From Maribacter sp. MMG018 (lineage in GTDB: Bacteria; Bacteroidota; Bacteroidia; Flavobacteriales; Flavobacteriaceae), in NCBI RefSeq assembly GCF_018100785.1, contig NZ_JAGJEC010000002.1:310001-374000 (forward strand): 64,000 nucleotides of DNA, in the 5' to 3' direction. Of the stretch, positions 17,210-24,695 are shown one piece after another. The position numbers and the translations under genes were made by a program. The notes below the pieces were generated by a model that was not told where the DNA came from, searched no databases, and was given only the letters and a program-made list of their open reading frames with translations. Positions within the stretch are counted from its first letter, which is position 1. Each line of letters begins with the position of its first letter.

Positions 17210-18517
17210 TTAAACGTCTTTACCTTTCATCATTTTGTTCCAATAAAGATAGGGCAGTCCATATTTCTTGAGCATCCATAATCGCCAATGTTCTTTTGAT
17301 GAATCTGAAATGAGCATTCGTTTCAATTTAGGGTCGGGAGTAAAATTATTGTTGTAATCGAACTCTGCAAGTACCATTTTACCATAGTCGGTTACCAACG
17401 GACAAGAAGAATAGCCGTTATATGACTTGTTACCCATTTTATGGTGCTTTATCAACAGGTCAATATTGTCCACAACAATAGGAACTTGTTTTCTAATGGC
17501 CGCCCCGGTCTTTGCGGTGGGGAGGGCCGCTACATCTCCGAGACCAAAAACATTTGAAAATTTATTGTGTTGCATTGTTTGGTGGTTTACGTCTAACCAT
17601 CCTGCATCGTTCACTAAAACGGAGTCTCTGACAAATTTAGGGGCTACCGAAGGGGGGGCGGTGTGTAACATATCGTAATGTATTCCATACCGGTCTCCAT
17701 CTACCGTTACCTTGACATCTTTATAATTGTATTGAAAAGAATCGTCTAACCGGTTTTCATCATCTTCTCCGGCCATTACTACGCAACCACCTGCAGTGAC
17801 GTCTTTTCCAAGTTTATACCATGCAATTTGTTTATCGGCATCTACGGCCACCAATTTATGGTAAAACCGTAGGTTAATGTCTTTTCGGTCAACCACCTGC
17901 ATTAAGGTTTTGGCGATTTTCTTAACACCGAAAATTACGGTGCCACTCGTGGCGAACACGACTTCCGTTTTGTTTCGGACACCACTTTTTCTAAAGTAGC
18001 TTTCTGCCAAATACATTATTTTTTGGGGTGCTCCACCACATTTTATGGGCGTTGTGGGCTGTGTAAAAAGGGCGGTGCCGCCTTTAAAGTTTTTTATAAC
18101 GTTCCAAGTATGCTTCGGATTGGTGTAGTTGCTACAGACGACCCCTTTATCTATGGCATCGCCCAAACCTGGTACCAAACTAAAATCATAGGCCAAACCA
18201 GGTACTACGACCAAATAGTCATAGGTGATGTCGCCTTTATTAGCGGTATGTACCAAGTTGTTCTCGGGGTCCATACCTGTGGCTCTATCCTTGATCCATG
18301 TAGCACCTTTGGGTATCACAGAGGACATGGGCCTAGCGGTTTTGTCAAAATCGTAGGTGCCCGCACCTACTAAAGTCCAGGCAGGTTGGTAATAATGGGT
18401 ATCCGCTGGTTCGATTATGGCAACATCGCTTGCCTTTTTTTGTCTTATTAATTGTGATGCGACCATGATGCCGGCCGTACCACCGCCAATAATTAAAATT
18501 TGATGATGTGCGCTCAT
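17210..18517 (-). CDS. sqr: Sulfide:quinone oxidoreductase, type II (SQOR-like)
   Basis: 435 residues, FAD enzyme with the dinucleotide fold at the N-terminus (ILIIGGGTAGIMVASQL). Three cysteines fall where type II SQR, including the human mitochondrial enzyme, has its active cysteines: C128, C160 in TPIKCGGAPQKIMYL, and C372 in YSSCPLVTDYGK. It oxidises hydrogen sulfide, passes electrons to the quinone pool and hands the sulfane sulfur to an acceptor thiol. The C-terminal amphipathic tail should bind the membrane. It is a single-gene transcript from a promoter carrying the island palindrome (18542-18586). The persulfide produced is the expected substrate of the MBL-rhodanese enzymes nearby. 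Confidence 0.88.
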   Translation of the reverse strand: MSAHHQILIIGGGTAGIMVASQLIRQKKASDVAIIEPADTHYYQPAWTLVGAGTYDFDKTARPMSSVIPKGATWIKDRATGMDPENNLVHTANKGDITYDYLVVVPGLAYDFSLVPGLGDAIDKGVVCSNYTNPKHTWNVIKNFKGGTALFTQPTTPIKCGGAPQKIMYLAESYFRKSGVRNKTEVVFATSGTVIFGVKKIAKTLMQVVDRKDINLRFYHKLVAVDADKQIAWYKLGKDVTAGGCVVMAGEDDENRLDDSFQYNYKDVKVTVDGDRYGIHYDMLHTAPPSVAPKFVRDSVLVNDAGWLDVNHQTMQHNKFSNVFGLGDVAALPTAKTGAAIRKQVPIVVDNIDLLIKHHKMGNKSYNGYSSCPLVTDYGKMVLAEFDYNNNFTPDPKLKRMLISDSSKEHWRLWMLKKYGLPYLYWNKMMKGKDV

Positions 18518-18541
18518 TGTATTAATTTTTTATCAATCTTC

Positions 18542-18586
18542 TAAATTTAGATGTAATAAATTATTAATACTGTAACTTTTGTTACA
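18542..18586 (-). promoter_or_regulatory. Crp-type operator plus -7 box, sqr promoter
   Basis: Perfect palindrome TGTAAC-TTTT-GTTACA (18571-18586), 21 bases, then on the minus strand TAAATTTA (18542-18549), 24 bases before the ATG. It is one of seven 45-bp promoters in the island with identical spacing. Confidence 0.75.
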
Positions 18587-18663
18587 TAAGCTTATTATTT
18601 ACTACAACCGCCTGCTTACATCATGGTAAACGGACCGCTGTTCGTTTTATATTAAAGTGAATG

Positions 18664-18870
18664 TTATTCTTTGTTTTTATCGGATTTTATGCCCAATACG
18701 GAATAGAGAGGACAAAATTTAATTAAAGTGGTAAATAACAATATAGCGGATAATGCTATGAGTATATTGCCCAATGTACCGTCGATTATTTTTAAGTAAT
18801 ATAGAATTATTACGACCAAGGCAAGACTGATCCTAACTATGCGGTCGGTACCGCTCATATTTTTTTTCAT
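18664..18870 (-). CDS. DUF2892-family small membrane protein
   Basis: 68 residues with two helices. The sequence MSGTDRIVRISLALVVIILYY and the closing TTLIKFCPLYSVLGI are characteristic of the DUF2892 domain, also found as the membrane part of the rhodanese YgaP. These proteins often sit with rhodaneses and sulfide genes, as here. A cysteine in the CPLY motif is conserved in the family. Its biochemical role is unknown. Confidence 0.75.
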   Translation of the reverse strand: MKKNMSGTDRIVRISLALVVIILYYLKIIDGTLGNILIALSAILLFTTLIKFCPLYSVLGIKSDKNKE

Positions 18871-19053
18871 AATAAATGGTTATTTATAGATTCAATGATT
18901 ATGTTCATTATAGTTATCGCCCCTGCATAATCAGAACAAGTATAAAAAGACGTTGTTCTATTACAGAAAAGATTTGCCGAAGGTAGTTGACTGGTTTATA
19001 GTAAAATATGATAAATGTTAGGAAACTGATTTATTGTTTTGAGAGCTTTGGAT

Positions 19054-19098
19054 TGTAACAATTGTTACTAAAAAATTTAAGGGGAAGGGGTAACTTTG
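19054..19098 (+). promoter_or_regulatory. Crp-type operator plus -7 box, membrane hydroxylase promoter
   Basis: TGTAAC-AATT-GTTACT (19054-19069), 21 bases, then TAACTTTG (19091-19098), an exact TAnnTTTG box 18 bases before the ATG at 19117. It is the only rightward member of the seven-promoter set. Confidence 0.75.
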
Positions 19099-19116
19099 AT
19101 TTTTAATTTAATTTGA

Positions 19117-19998
19117 ATGAAAGAATACATAGATGCATTTGTAAATGCTTTTTTAGGAACGGTTCAGTGGACCTGGAAGTCTATTTTGTTCGATGTGCCA
19201 TGGTACACGAATTACTTTTGGGGACTGATCGCAATCTCGCTATTTGTATGGTTTTTAGAAATTTTATTTCCATGGCGTAAAGAACAGGGGATATTTAGAA
19301 AGGATTTCTGGTTGGATGCCTTTTACATGTTTTTTAATTTTTTCTTGTTCGCGATTGTCATTAGTGGGTTTTATAAGGTATTGCAAGTTCTTTTTAACGA
19401 TATGGGTATCACCGCCAAAAGCTTGTCTATAGTGGATATTTCCGCTTGGCCAATGGGGCTTCAGCTTTTGGTGTTTTTTATAGTATTGGACTTTGTGCAA
19501 TGGTTTACGCATGTATTACTGCACAGGTATCCGGTTCTTTGGAGGTTTCATCAAGTACACCATAGTGTAAAAGAAATGGGTTTTGCGGCCCATTTAAGGT
19601 ATCACTGGATGGAAAATATTCTATACAAACCCTTGAAAACTTTTGGAGTGATGATTTTAGGCGGGTTTGAACCTGAACAAGCGTACATTGTTCATTTTCT
19701 GGCAATTGCCATAGGTCATTTCAATCATTCCAATATCAAGATAACATGGGGCCCATTAAAGTATATACTAAACAATCCTGTAATGCATTTATACCACCAT
19801 GCCTATGCTTTACCGGAAGGTAATACCTATGGTGTCAATTTTGGTATAAGCCTTAGTATATGGGATTATATATTTAAAACGAACTATGTACCGGAAGATA
19901 GTGGTAAAATAAAACTAGGCTATCCGGGAGATGAGGAATTGCCCAAAGATTTTTTCGGACAACTGGTTTACGGGTTTAGAAAGAACAAAAAAAAATGA
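19117..19998 (+). CDS. Sterol desaturase / fatty acid hydroxylase superfamily membrane enzyme
   Basis: 293 residues with four or five helices. Clustered histidines give a di-iron site of this superfamily: HVLLH, HQVHHS, HFNHSN and HLYHHA. Members hydroxylate or desaturate lipids with oxygen. The substrate is unknown. Its promoter carries the same palindrome and spacing as sqr and the persulfide genes, so lipid modification appears co-regulated with sulfide oxidation, which is unexpected. A link to the taurine-like sulfonolipids of Bacteroidota is only speculation. The stop codon is inside the stem of the following hairpin. Confidence 0.8.
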   Translation: MKEYIDAFVNAFLGTVQWTWKSILFDVPWYTNYFWGLIAISLFVWFLEILFPWRKEQGIFRKDFWLDAFYMFFNFFLFAIVISGFYKVLQVLFNDMGITAKSLSIVDISAWPMGLQLLVFFIVLDFVQWFTHVLLHRYPVLWRFHQVHHSVKEMGFAAHLRYHWMENILYKPLKTFGVMILGGFEPEQAYIVHFLAIAIGHFNHSNIKITWGPLKYILNNPVMHLYHHAYALPEGNTYGVNFGISLSIWDYIFKTNYVPEDSGKIKLGYPGDEELPKDFFGQLVYGFRKNKKK

Positions 19999-20083
19999 CC
20001 GAGACTAAATAGGTTCCGGTCATTTCTTTGAAAGTTGAGAACGAATAGGGTAGGGGTCATTTCTAAAAATATCCTACCCTTTT
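19993..20083. terminator. Tandem hairpins between converging genes
   Basis: Stem 1 pairs AAATGACCG (19993-20001) with CGGTCATTT (20017-20025) and overlaps the hydroxylase stop codon. Stem 2 pairs AGGGTAGG (20047-20054) with CCTACCCT (20073-20080), followed by TTT. They end the rightward gene and probably the leftward DUF3365 gene. Confidence 0.6.
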
Positions 20084-20104
20084 GTGTTTGTCTTTATATG
20101 GGTT

Positions 20105-20728
20105 TTACTTTTCAAAAGTAATGGACCAAATTCCGCGCACTTCGTTCGCAGAATACCCAGTGGCCAAATCGTTCGGATACAATTGTTGTAATGAAGTCAT
20201 GACCTCCGGTTGTATGTCGTTATTTGGTTTTCCGTGGCATTGCAGGCACATGGCATTGGTGATCAGCGGAGCGTAAAATTTGACAACATCGCCTTCTTCT
20301 TCCACAATAGGGCTGTATTCTTTACCTTCGGCAATACTACTTTTAAAATACGCTATATGTTCCAGTTCTTTTGCATTGGCCTTATTGTTGGGGTTTCTGG
20401 GCTTATCCGAAACTCTTTTTATAACGGCATGATGAACTGTGGCCATACTATCGGTAATGGGATAGGCTTGTATATTACAGAACTTTACGGCTCCCAAGGT
20501 ACCTTTCTCTTGAATGGCCGCAATTAGGTTTTTTCCCAATTGTTTCTGTGTGCTAGTGGCATATTTCATACCTATTTCTTGGTAGTTTACACTATCGCCG
20601 TTATCCACATTGCTATCGTGCAGTGTTTGTTGGTCTTCTACGGGCGACTCATCGAGCTGTTTTTTTTCAACGTTTTTACAACTGGCAAGTATCAAAACGA
20701 TTACGGCTATTTTTAGAATATTTTTCAT
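20105..20728 (-). CDS. DUF3365 (Tll0287-like) lipoprotein with one CxxCH haem site
   Basis: 207 residues from the ATG at 20728, which overlaps the upstream HMA stop in a TAATG junction. Earlier in-frame starts would lie within that gene and spoil the signal. The N-terminus MKNILKIAVIVLILASCK is a lipoprotein signal with C17. The DUF3365 body ends with NAMCLQCHGKP, a covalent haem site, and RGIWSITFEK. Such proteins are periplasmic sensors or small electron carriers. Translational coupling to the HMA protein suggests linked roles. What it oxidises or reduces cannot be told. Confidence 0.72.
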   Translation of the reverse strand: MKNILKIAVIVLILASCKNVEKKQLDESPVEDQQTLHDSNVDNGDSVNYQEIGMKYATSTQKQLGKNLIAAIQEKGTLGAVKFCNIQAYPITDSMATVHHAVIKRVSDKPRNPNNKANAKELEHIAYFKSSIAEGKEYSPIVEEEGDVVKFYAPLITNAMCLQCHGKPNNDIQPEVMTSLQQLYPNDLATGYSANEVRGIWSITFEK

Positions 20729-20997
20729 TATTTCGAAATTTTTCCGGTTGCACAACTTACAAAAGATTTGGCCTTGGTAAAAACCGTGTTTTCGGCATCT
20801 ACCGATGGGTATCCAATATCTTTTAATCTTTCTTTTACCAATAGGGCATCTTCTGGTTCGTTACAGTCGAACGAAACCACAGAAGAGTTAACATCAACGG
20901 TTACATCCGAAATATTGGGTAAAGTTGCCAATTTGGTAATGATAGTACTAGCGCATCCGCCACATTTTAGATTTTGAACAATAATAGATGTTTTCAT
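20728..20997 (-). CDS. Heavy-metal-associated (HMA) domain protein
   Basis: 89 residues. The HMA ferredoxin-like fold is clear: the metal site KCGGCAS (C12, C15) at the end of strand 1, and INV-like strands after it. Usual HMA chaperones are about 70 residues; the extra C-terminal tail holds one more cysteine. It may carry copper or another soft metal, or a persulfide. It begins a two-gene unit with the haem lipoprotein. No palindrome of the island type is found in front of it. Confidence 0.75.
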   Translation of the reverse strand: MKTSIIVQNLKCGGCASTIITKLATLPNISDVTVDVNSSVVSFDCNEPEDALLVKERLKDIGYPSVDAENTVFTKAKSFVSCATGKISK

Positions 20998-21066
20998 AAT
21001 AGTTGTTTTAAAATACTGTAAATAAGCATTGTATGTTTAATTTGAGAGCCAGGGGAAATAAGAGGG

Positions 21067-21417
21067 CTATTGGTTTCTTTGCCAAGCCATATAGCCTCCT
21101 TTTAAATCTGTTATAGAGGTAAACCCCATTTCTTCTAGCATGTACGCAGCTTTTCTACTACGGTTTCCTGATCGGCAATAAAGATAAATAGGCTCTTCTT
21201 TGTTTTTTAATTTACTAAAGAATTTTTGAAATGCCGCCCTGTTAAAGAAATCTACGTTGACCGCATTTTTTATGTGGCCAGAATTATATTCTCCAGATGT
21301 TCTAACATCTACCAACCGTACTTTCTTATTTTTAATTTCATTTTGAAATTCTTCTGCGTTCAAAATATTAATGTATTCTGAAGATTTTGATTTAAAGAGG
21401 GATGAAAAAAATGACAT
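21067..21417 (-). CDS. Single-domain rhodanese
   Basis: 116 residues. Rhodanese fold with LVDVRTSGEYNSGHI and active-site loop YLYCRSGNRSRKA, so the catalytic C81 is present. It moves sulfane sulfur between persulfide donors and thiol or other acceptors in the cytosol. The gene starts about 30 bases after the peroxiredoxin terminator, with no clear box of its own, so it may depend on read-through. Confidence 0.85.
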   Translation of the reverse strand: MSFFSSLFKSKSSEYINILNAEEFQNEIKNKKVRLVDVRTSGEYNSGHIKNAVNVDFFNRAAFQKFFSKLKNKEEPIYLYCRSGNRSRKAAYMLEEMGFTSITDLKGGYMAWQRNQ

Positions 21418-21446
21418 ATGTTTATAATATTAAATGAAAAGATTAA

Positions 21447-21485
21447 CTAAAAAAGAAAACGGCCCAGTTTTAAAAGACCGTTTTC
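21447..21485 (-). terminator. Terminator of the peroxiredoxin gene
   Basis: GAAAACGG (21455-21462) pairs with CCGTTTTC (21478-21485) across a 15-base loop. On the minus strand a T-run follows (A-run 21449-21454 on +). Confidence 0.7.
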
Positions 21486-21513
21486 TCCCATAACCAACCA
21501 AATAAAAACAATT

Positions 21514-22176
21514 CTAATTTAGGCTTTTCTTTGCCAGATACCAGTCTACTTTTTCTACACTATCATCGGCCAATCTTGCGTTTAATTCATCTAGGGTTTT
21601 AGGTGGCGAAACAATTACCTTATCACCTTTTTTCCAATCTAACGGCATTGCAACTTTATATTTATCAGACGTTTGAAGTGCCTCTAGCGCCCTTAGAATT
21701 TCATCCATATTACGACCTACGTTAAGTGGGTAGTACATAATGAGTCTTATTTTTTTCTCGGGATCTATAAAGAAGACAGCCCTTACTGCAGAGGTTTCAC
21801 TCTCGTTTGGTTGCAGCATACCGTACAATTTAGATACTTTCATGTCCAAATCGGCTATGATAGGAAAATCAAAATATACCCCGGTATTTTCCCGAACGTT
21901 TTGTACCCATCCTAAATGCGCATGTACACTGTCTATACTAAGTCCTAAAAGCTCTGTGTTCAAAGCGTCGAACTCTGGTTTTCTGGTGGCAAAACCACTC
22001 ATCTCGGTTGTACAAACGGGCGTAAAATCTGCAGGATGCGAAAACATAACAATCCATTTATCTTTCGCGTAATCTGATAATTTTATTTTTCCCTTGGTGG
22101 TATTGGCCACAAAATCGGGAGCCTTGTCTCCAATTCTTGGCATTACCGCTACTTCATTGTTATCTAGTGTTTCCAT
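21514..22176 (-). CDS. 1-Cys peroxiredoxin (Prx6 subfamily)
   Basis: 220 residues, the length of the Prx6/AhpC-TSA class with its C-terminal 1-CysPrx domain. The peroxidatic cysteine is C55 in HPADFTPVCTTE, and it is the only cysteine. It reduces peroxides using an external thiol. It is a single-gene transcript from a palindrome promoter of the island set, with its own terminator. Co-regulation with persulfide enzymes suggests removal of peroxide or organic hydroperoxide made during sulfide oxidation, or of persulfide species directly. Confidence 0.88.
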   Translation of the reverse strand: METLDNNEVAVMPRIGDKAPDFVANTTKGKIKLSDYAKDKWIVMFSHPADFTPVCTTEMSGFATRKPEFDALNTELLGLSIDSVHAHLGWVQNVRENTGVYFDFPIIADLDMKVSKLYGMLQPNESETSAVRAVFFIDPEKKIRLIMYYPLNVGRNMDEILRALEALQTSDKYKVAMPLDWKKGDKVIVSPPKTLDELNARLADDSVEKVDWYLAKKSLN

Positions 22177-22196
22177 ATTGTTTATTTTTTATACTA

Positions 22197-22241
22197 TAAA
22201 GGTACCGGTCTTTACACTTAAGCACAGTAACTTAGGTTACA
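22197..22241 (-). promoter_or_regulatory. Crp-type operator plus -7 box, peroxiredoxin promoter
   Basis: AGTAAC-TTAG-GTTACA (22226-22241), 21 bases, then TACCTTTA on the minus strand (22197-22204), 20 bases before the ATG at 22176. Confidence 0.72.
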
Positions 22242-22263
22242 TAAAGTGTTAAAGAAAGGGCAT

Positions 22264-22290
22264 AAAAAAAGGCCCGATATCGGGCCTTTC
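22264..22290 (-). terminator. Terminator of the MBL-rhodanese operon
   Basis: A near-perfect palindrome AAAGGCCCGA / TCGGGCCTTT (22268-22289) with a seven-base A-run on the left, giving a T-run on the minus strand. It lies just after the stop of the rhodanese lipoprotein. Confidence 0.85.
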
Positions 22291-22335
22291 TTATAATATT
22301 AAAGTTTTGTTTACGCTAATGGATTTTATAGGAAT

Positions 22336-22713
22336 CTATTTGTTTTTGGCACTCCATTCGGTGTAGCCGCCCGAGTAATCGTAAATGGTCTTAAAACCTA
22401 ATTCTTTTAATATTTGGCTTGCCTTGTTACTTCTGCCGCCCACTTTGCAATAAATGTAAACGGGCTTTTCTTTGTCTAACGACAACACCTTTTTATTAAA
22501 GGTTTCGGTGTCCAGAACATTTATGTTTATGGCATCATCTATATGTCCGGCATTATATTCTTCAGGTGTTCTTACATCCACCAATTGAACATCTTTACCT
22601 ATGGCTTCTGTTTTTAACGTTTCTATATCGATAATTTGTACTTGGTTGTCGCTTTGCGAATTGCAAGAGGAAATAACGGTTGTTAAGAAAAGTAATATTA
22701 CAATGTTCTTCAT
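22336..22713 (-). CDS. Rhodanese lipoprotein
   Basis: 125 residues from the ATG at 22713, which starts a lipoprotein signal (MKNIVILLFLTTVISSC, lipid cysteine C17). An ATG 21 bases upstream is possible but adds polar residues before the signal. The rhodanese domain has VQLVDVRTPEEYNAGHI and the loop VYIYCKVGGRSNKA with C89. It should act outside the cytoplasm on sulfane sulfur, complementing the cytosolic copies. It is the last gene of the operon with the MBL enzyme and another rhodanese. Confidence 0.83.
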   Translation of the reverse strand: MKNIVILLFLTTVISSCNSQSDNQVQIIDIETLKTEAIGKDVQLVDVRTPEEYNAGHIDDAININVLDTETFNKKVLSLDKEKPVYIYCKVGGRSNKASQILKELGFKTIYDYSGGYTEWSAKNK

Positions 22714-22812
22714 TTTAGCAGGTGTTTTATACATCAGGTAATTTAAAAAGGAAACCGGTTCTTCGTAAAATTGGATAAAAGAGTTCTTCTTTATTCAATT
22801 TACTCATTAAAA

Positions 22813-23142
22813 TTAATCAATATCTGGAACAATGGTTTTTCCTTGCCATTCTAACATACCGCCTAATAGATTGTATGTATTGGCAATACCAGTAGCTTCT
22901 AATAGGTTGCAGGCTCTTTGGCTTCTTTGTCCACTTCGGCAATACACGTAATAGTTCTTGGTTTTATCCAATTTGTTTGCGGCCTGTTCAAATTTTGCAG
23001 GATCCATTACATTTATTAGCAAGGCATTTTCTTGAACACCTTCCATCCATTCGTTTGGTGTTCGTACATCAATTATAACAGCATTGCCATCATTTTCTAT
23101 GAGTGATTTCCACTCGGTCTGATTTACATTTTTCATATACAA
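22813..23142 (-). CDS. Single-domain rhodanese
   Basis: 109 residues with VIIDVRTPNEWMEG and the active loop YYVYCRSGQRSQRA (C68). A second cysteine, C78, follows ten residues later. An internal ATG at codon 3 is an equally good start. It lies 11 bases after the MBL-rhodanese stop and is clearly in the same operon. The cytosolic protein probably passes persulfide sulfur to or from the neighbouring dioxygenase-like enzyme. Confidence 0.85.
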   Translation of the reverse strand: MYMKNVNQTEWKSLIENDGNAVIIDVRTPNEWMEGVQENALLINVMDPAKFEQAANKLDKTKNYYVYCRSGQRSQRACNLLEATGIANTYNLLGGMLEWQGKTIVPDID

Positions 23143-23153
23143 CTATGATCTGT

Positions 23154-24563
23154 TTATAATGTAGACGGACAAACGTAATCGGAAACCGGAATACCGGATT
23201 CTTTAATTTCCTTGAACCCTCCTGTCACGTCTATTAAATTATGTATTCCCCTACTTTTTAAGATAGAACTTGCTATCATACTTCTATATCCGCCGGCACA
23301 ATGCACGTAAAACGGTTTGTTTTCAGGAAATTCCGATAAATGATCGTTTAAGAAATCTAGAGGGGTATTATGTGCCGTCAACACATGTTCCGACAAGTAT
23401 TCGCTTGGTTTTCTAACATCGAATACCGTCGCATTTTCTTTTTCTATGGCATCTTTAAGCTCTTCAGAATTTACTTGGCTTACCGTGTCGTATTCCATTG
23501 ATGCTTTTTTCCAGGCTTCAAATCCACCTTTTAAGTATCCTAGGGTATTATCGAAACCAACTCTAGACAGTCTTGTAACCGCTTCTTCTTCCAAACCTTT
23601 TGGGGCTACCAATAAAATAGGTTGCTGTACATCGGCGATCAAGGCGCCTACCCATGGGGCAAAACTACCATCTAACCCTATAAAGATAGAGCGGGGGATA
23701 TGGCCTTTTGCATAATCATCTTGATGTCTAACATCTAACACAATAGCTCCGGTCTCATTGGCCGCGGCTTCAAATTCTTTGGGAGAAAGAGCTCTGGTAC
23801 CACGTTCTAATACGGTTTTTATATCCTCGTACCCCTCTTTGTTCATTTTTACGTTCAACGGAAAATACTGTGGTGGTGGCAGTAATCCTTCTATTACCTC
23901 CTCAATAAATTCGTCTTTGGTCATATCTGCCCTTAAGGCATAGTTCATTTTTTTCTGGTTGCCCAAGGTATCCACCGTTTCTTTCATCATATTTTTTCCG
24001 CAAGCGGAACCGGCTCCATGGGCCGGATATACGATTACATCATCTGCCAATGGCATTATTTTTTCCCTAAGGCTGTCATATAAATAACCGGCAAGGTCCC
24101 TCTCTGTTAATTCCCCCATTTTCTGAGCAAGGTCGGGTCTACCTACATCACCTAAGAAAAGTGTATCTCCACTAAATATAGCGTAGTCTTTTCCATTTTC
24201 ATCTTTCAACAAATAGGTGGTACTTTCCATGGTATGGCCAGGGGTATGTAAAACCTTAATGGTAAGGTCGCCTAATTTAAACTCTTGGTTGTCTTCGGCA
24301 GTAATAGCATCGAAAGAGGGATTGGCATTTGGCCCATATATGATTGGTGCTCCCGTTTCTTTAGCCAAAGTAACATGTCCGCTTACAAAATCTGCATGAA
24401 AATGTGTCTCAAAAATATATTTGATCTTAGCATCGTCTAGCTTGGCTCTTTTAATATAGGGGTGTACTTCACGTAAAGGATCTATTATGGCAACTTCACC
24501 TTTGCTCTCTATATAATAGGCACCTTGTGCAAGACAACCTGTGTAAATTTGTTCAACTTTCAT
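23154..24563 (-). CDS. MBL-fold / double-rhodanese persulfide dioxygenase-like enzyme (copy 1)
   Basis: 469 residues. Residues 1-240 are a metallo-beta-lactamase fold of the ETHE1/CstB group: THFHADFVSGH, LHTPGHTMEST, SGDTLFLGDVGRPDL and YPAHGAGSACG supply the metal ligands. Residues about 255-355 are a rhodanese fold without active cysteine (loop LLVAPKGLEEE). Residues about 365-469 are a second rhodanese with the active loop HCAGGYRSM (C422). Enzymes of this type oxidise glutathione-, CoA- or related persulfides to sulfite and use the rhodanese for sulfur transfer. It is the first gene of a three-gene operon under the island palindrome. The thiol cofactor used is unknown. Confidence 0.85.
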   Translation of the reverse strand: MKVEQIYTGCLAQGAYYIESKGEVAIIDPLREVHPYIKRAKLDDAKIKYIFETHFHADFVSGHVTLAKETGAPIIYGPNANPSFDAITAEDNQEFKLGDLTIKVLHTPGHTMESTTYLLKDENGKDYAIFSGDTLFLGDVGRPDLAQKMGELTERDLAGYLYDSLREKIMPLADDVIVYPAHGAGSACGKNMMKETVDTLGNQKKMNYALRADMTKDEFIEEVIEGLLPPPQYFPLNVKMNKEGYEDIKTVLERGTRALSPKEFEAAANETGAIVLDVRHQDDYAKGHIPRSIFIGLDGSFAPWVGALIADVQQPILLVAPKGLEEEAVTRLSRVGFDNTLGYLKGGFEAWKKASMEYDTVSQVNSEELKDAIEKENATVFDVRKPSEYLSEHVLTAHNTPLDFLNDHLSEFPENKPFYVHCAGGYRSMIASSILKSRGIHNLIDVTGGFKEIKESGIPVSDYVCPSTL

Positions 24564-24587
24564 TAGGACACATTTTTAATTACAATA

Positions 24588-24632
24588 CAAAATTACGAAT
24601 TGCAATTAACTAAAACGGTAACAATGGTTACA
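24588..24632 (-). promoter_or_regulatory. Crp-type operator plus -7 box, MBL-rhodanese operon promoter
   Basis: GGTAAC-AATG-GTTACA (24617-24632), 21 bases, then the exact box TAATTTTG on the minus strand (24588-24595), 24 bases before the ATG at 24563. Confidence 0.78.
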
Positions 24633-24644
24633 TTGCTTGTAAAC

Positions 24645-24677
24645 AAGAACGCCCTGTAGATACTACAGGGCGTTCTT
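24645..24677. terminator. Strong 15-bp hairpin between the two MBL-rhodanese units
   Basis: AAGAACGCCCTGTAG (24645-24659) pairs perfectly with 24663-24677 around a 3-base loop. It lies 19 bases past the stop of copy 2. The following T-run on the minus strand is short. It separates copy 2 from the promoter of copy 1. Confidence 0.7.
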
Positions 24678-24695
24678 ACTCTTGTTTTAAAATGA

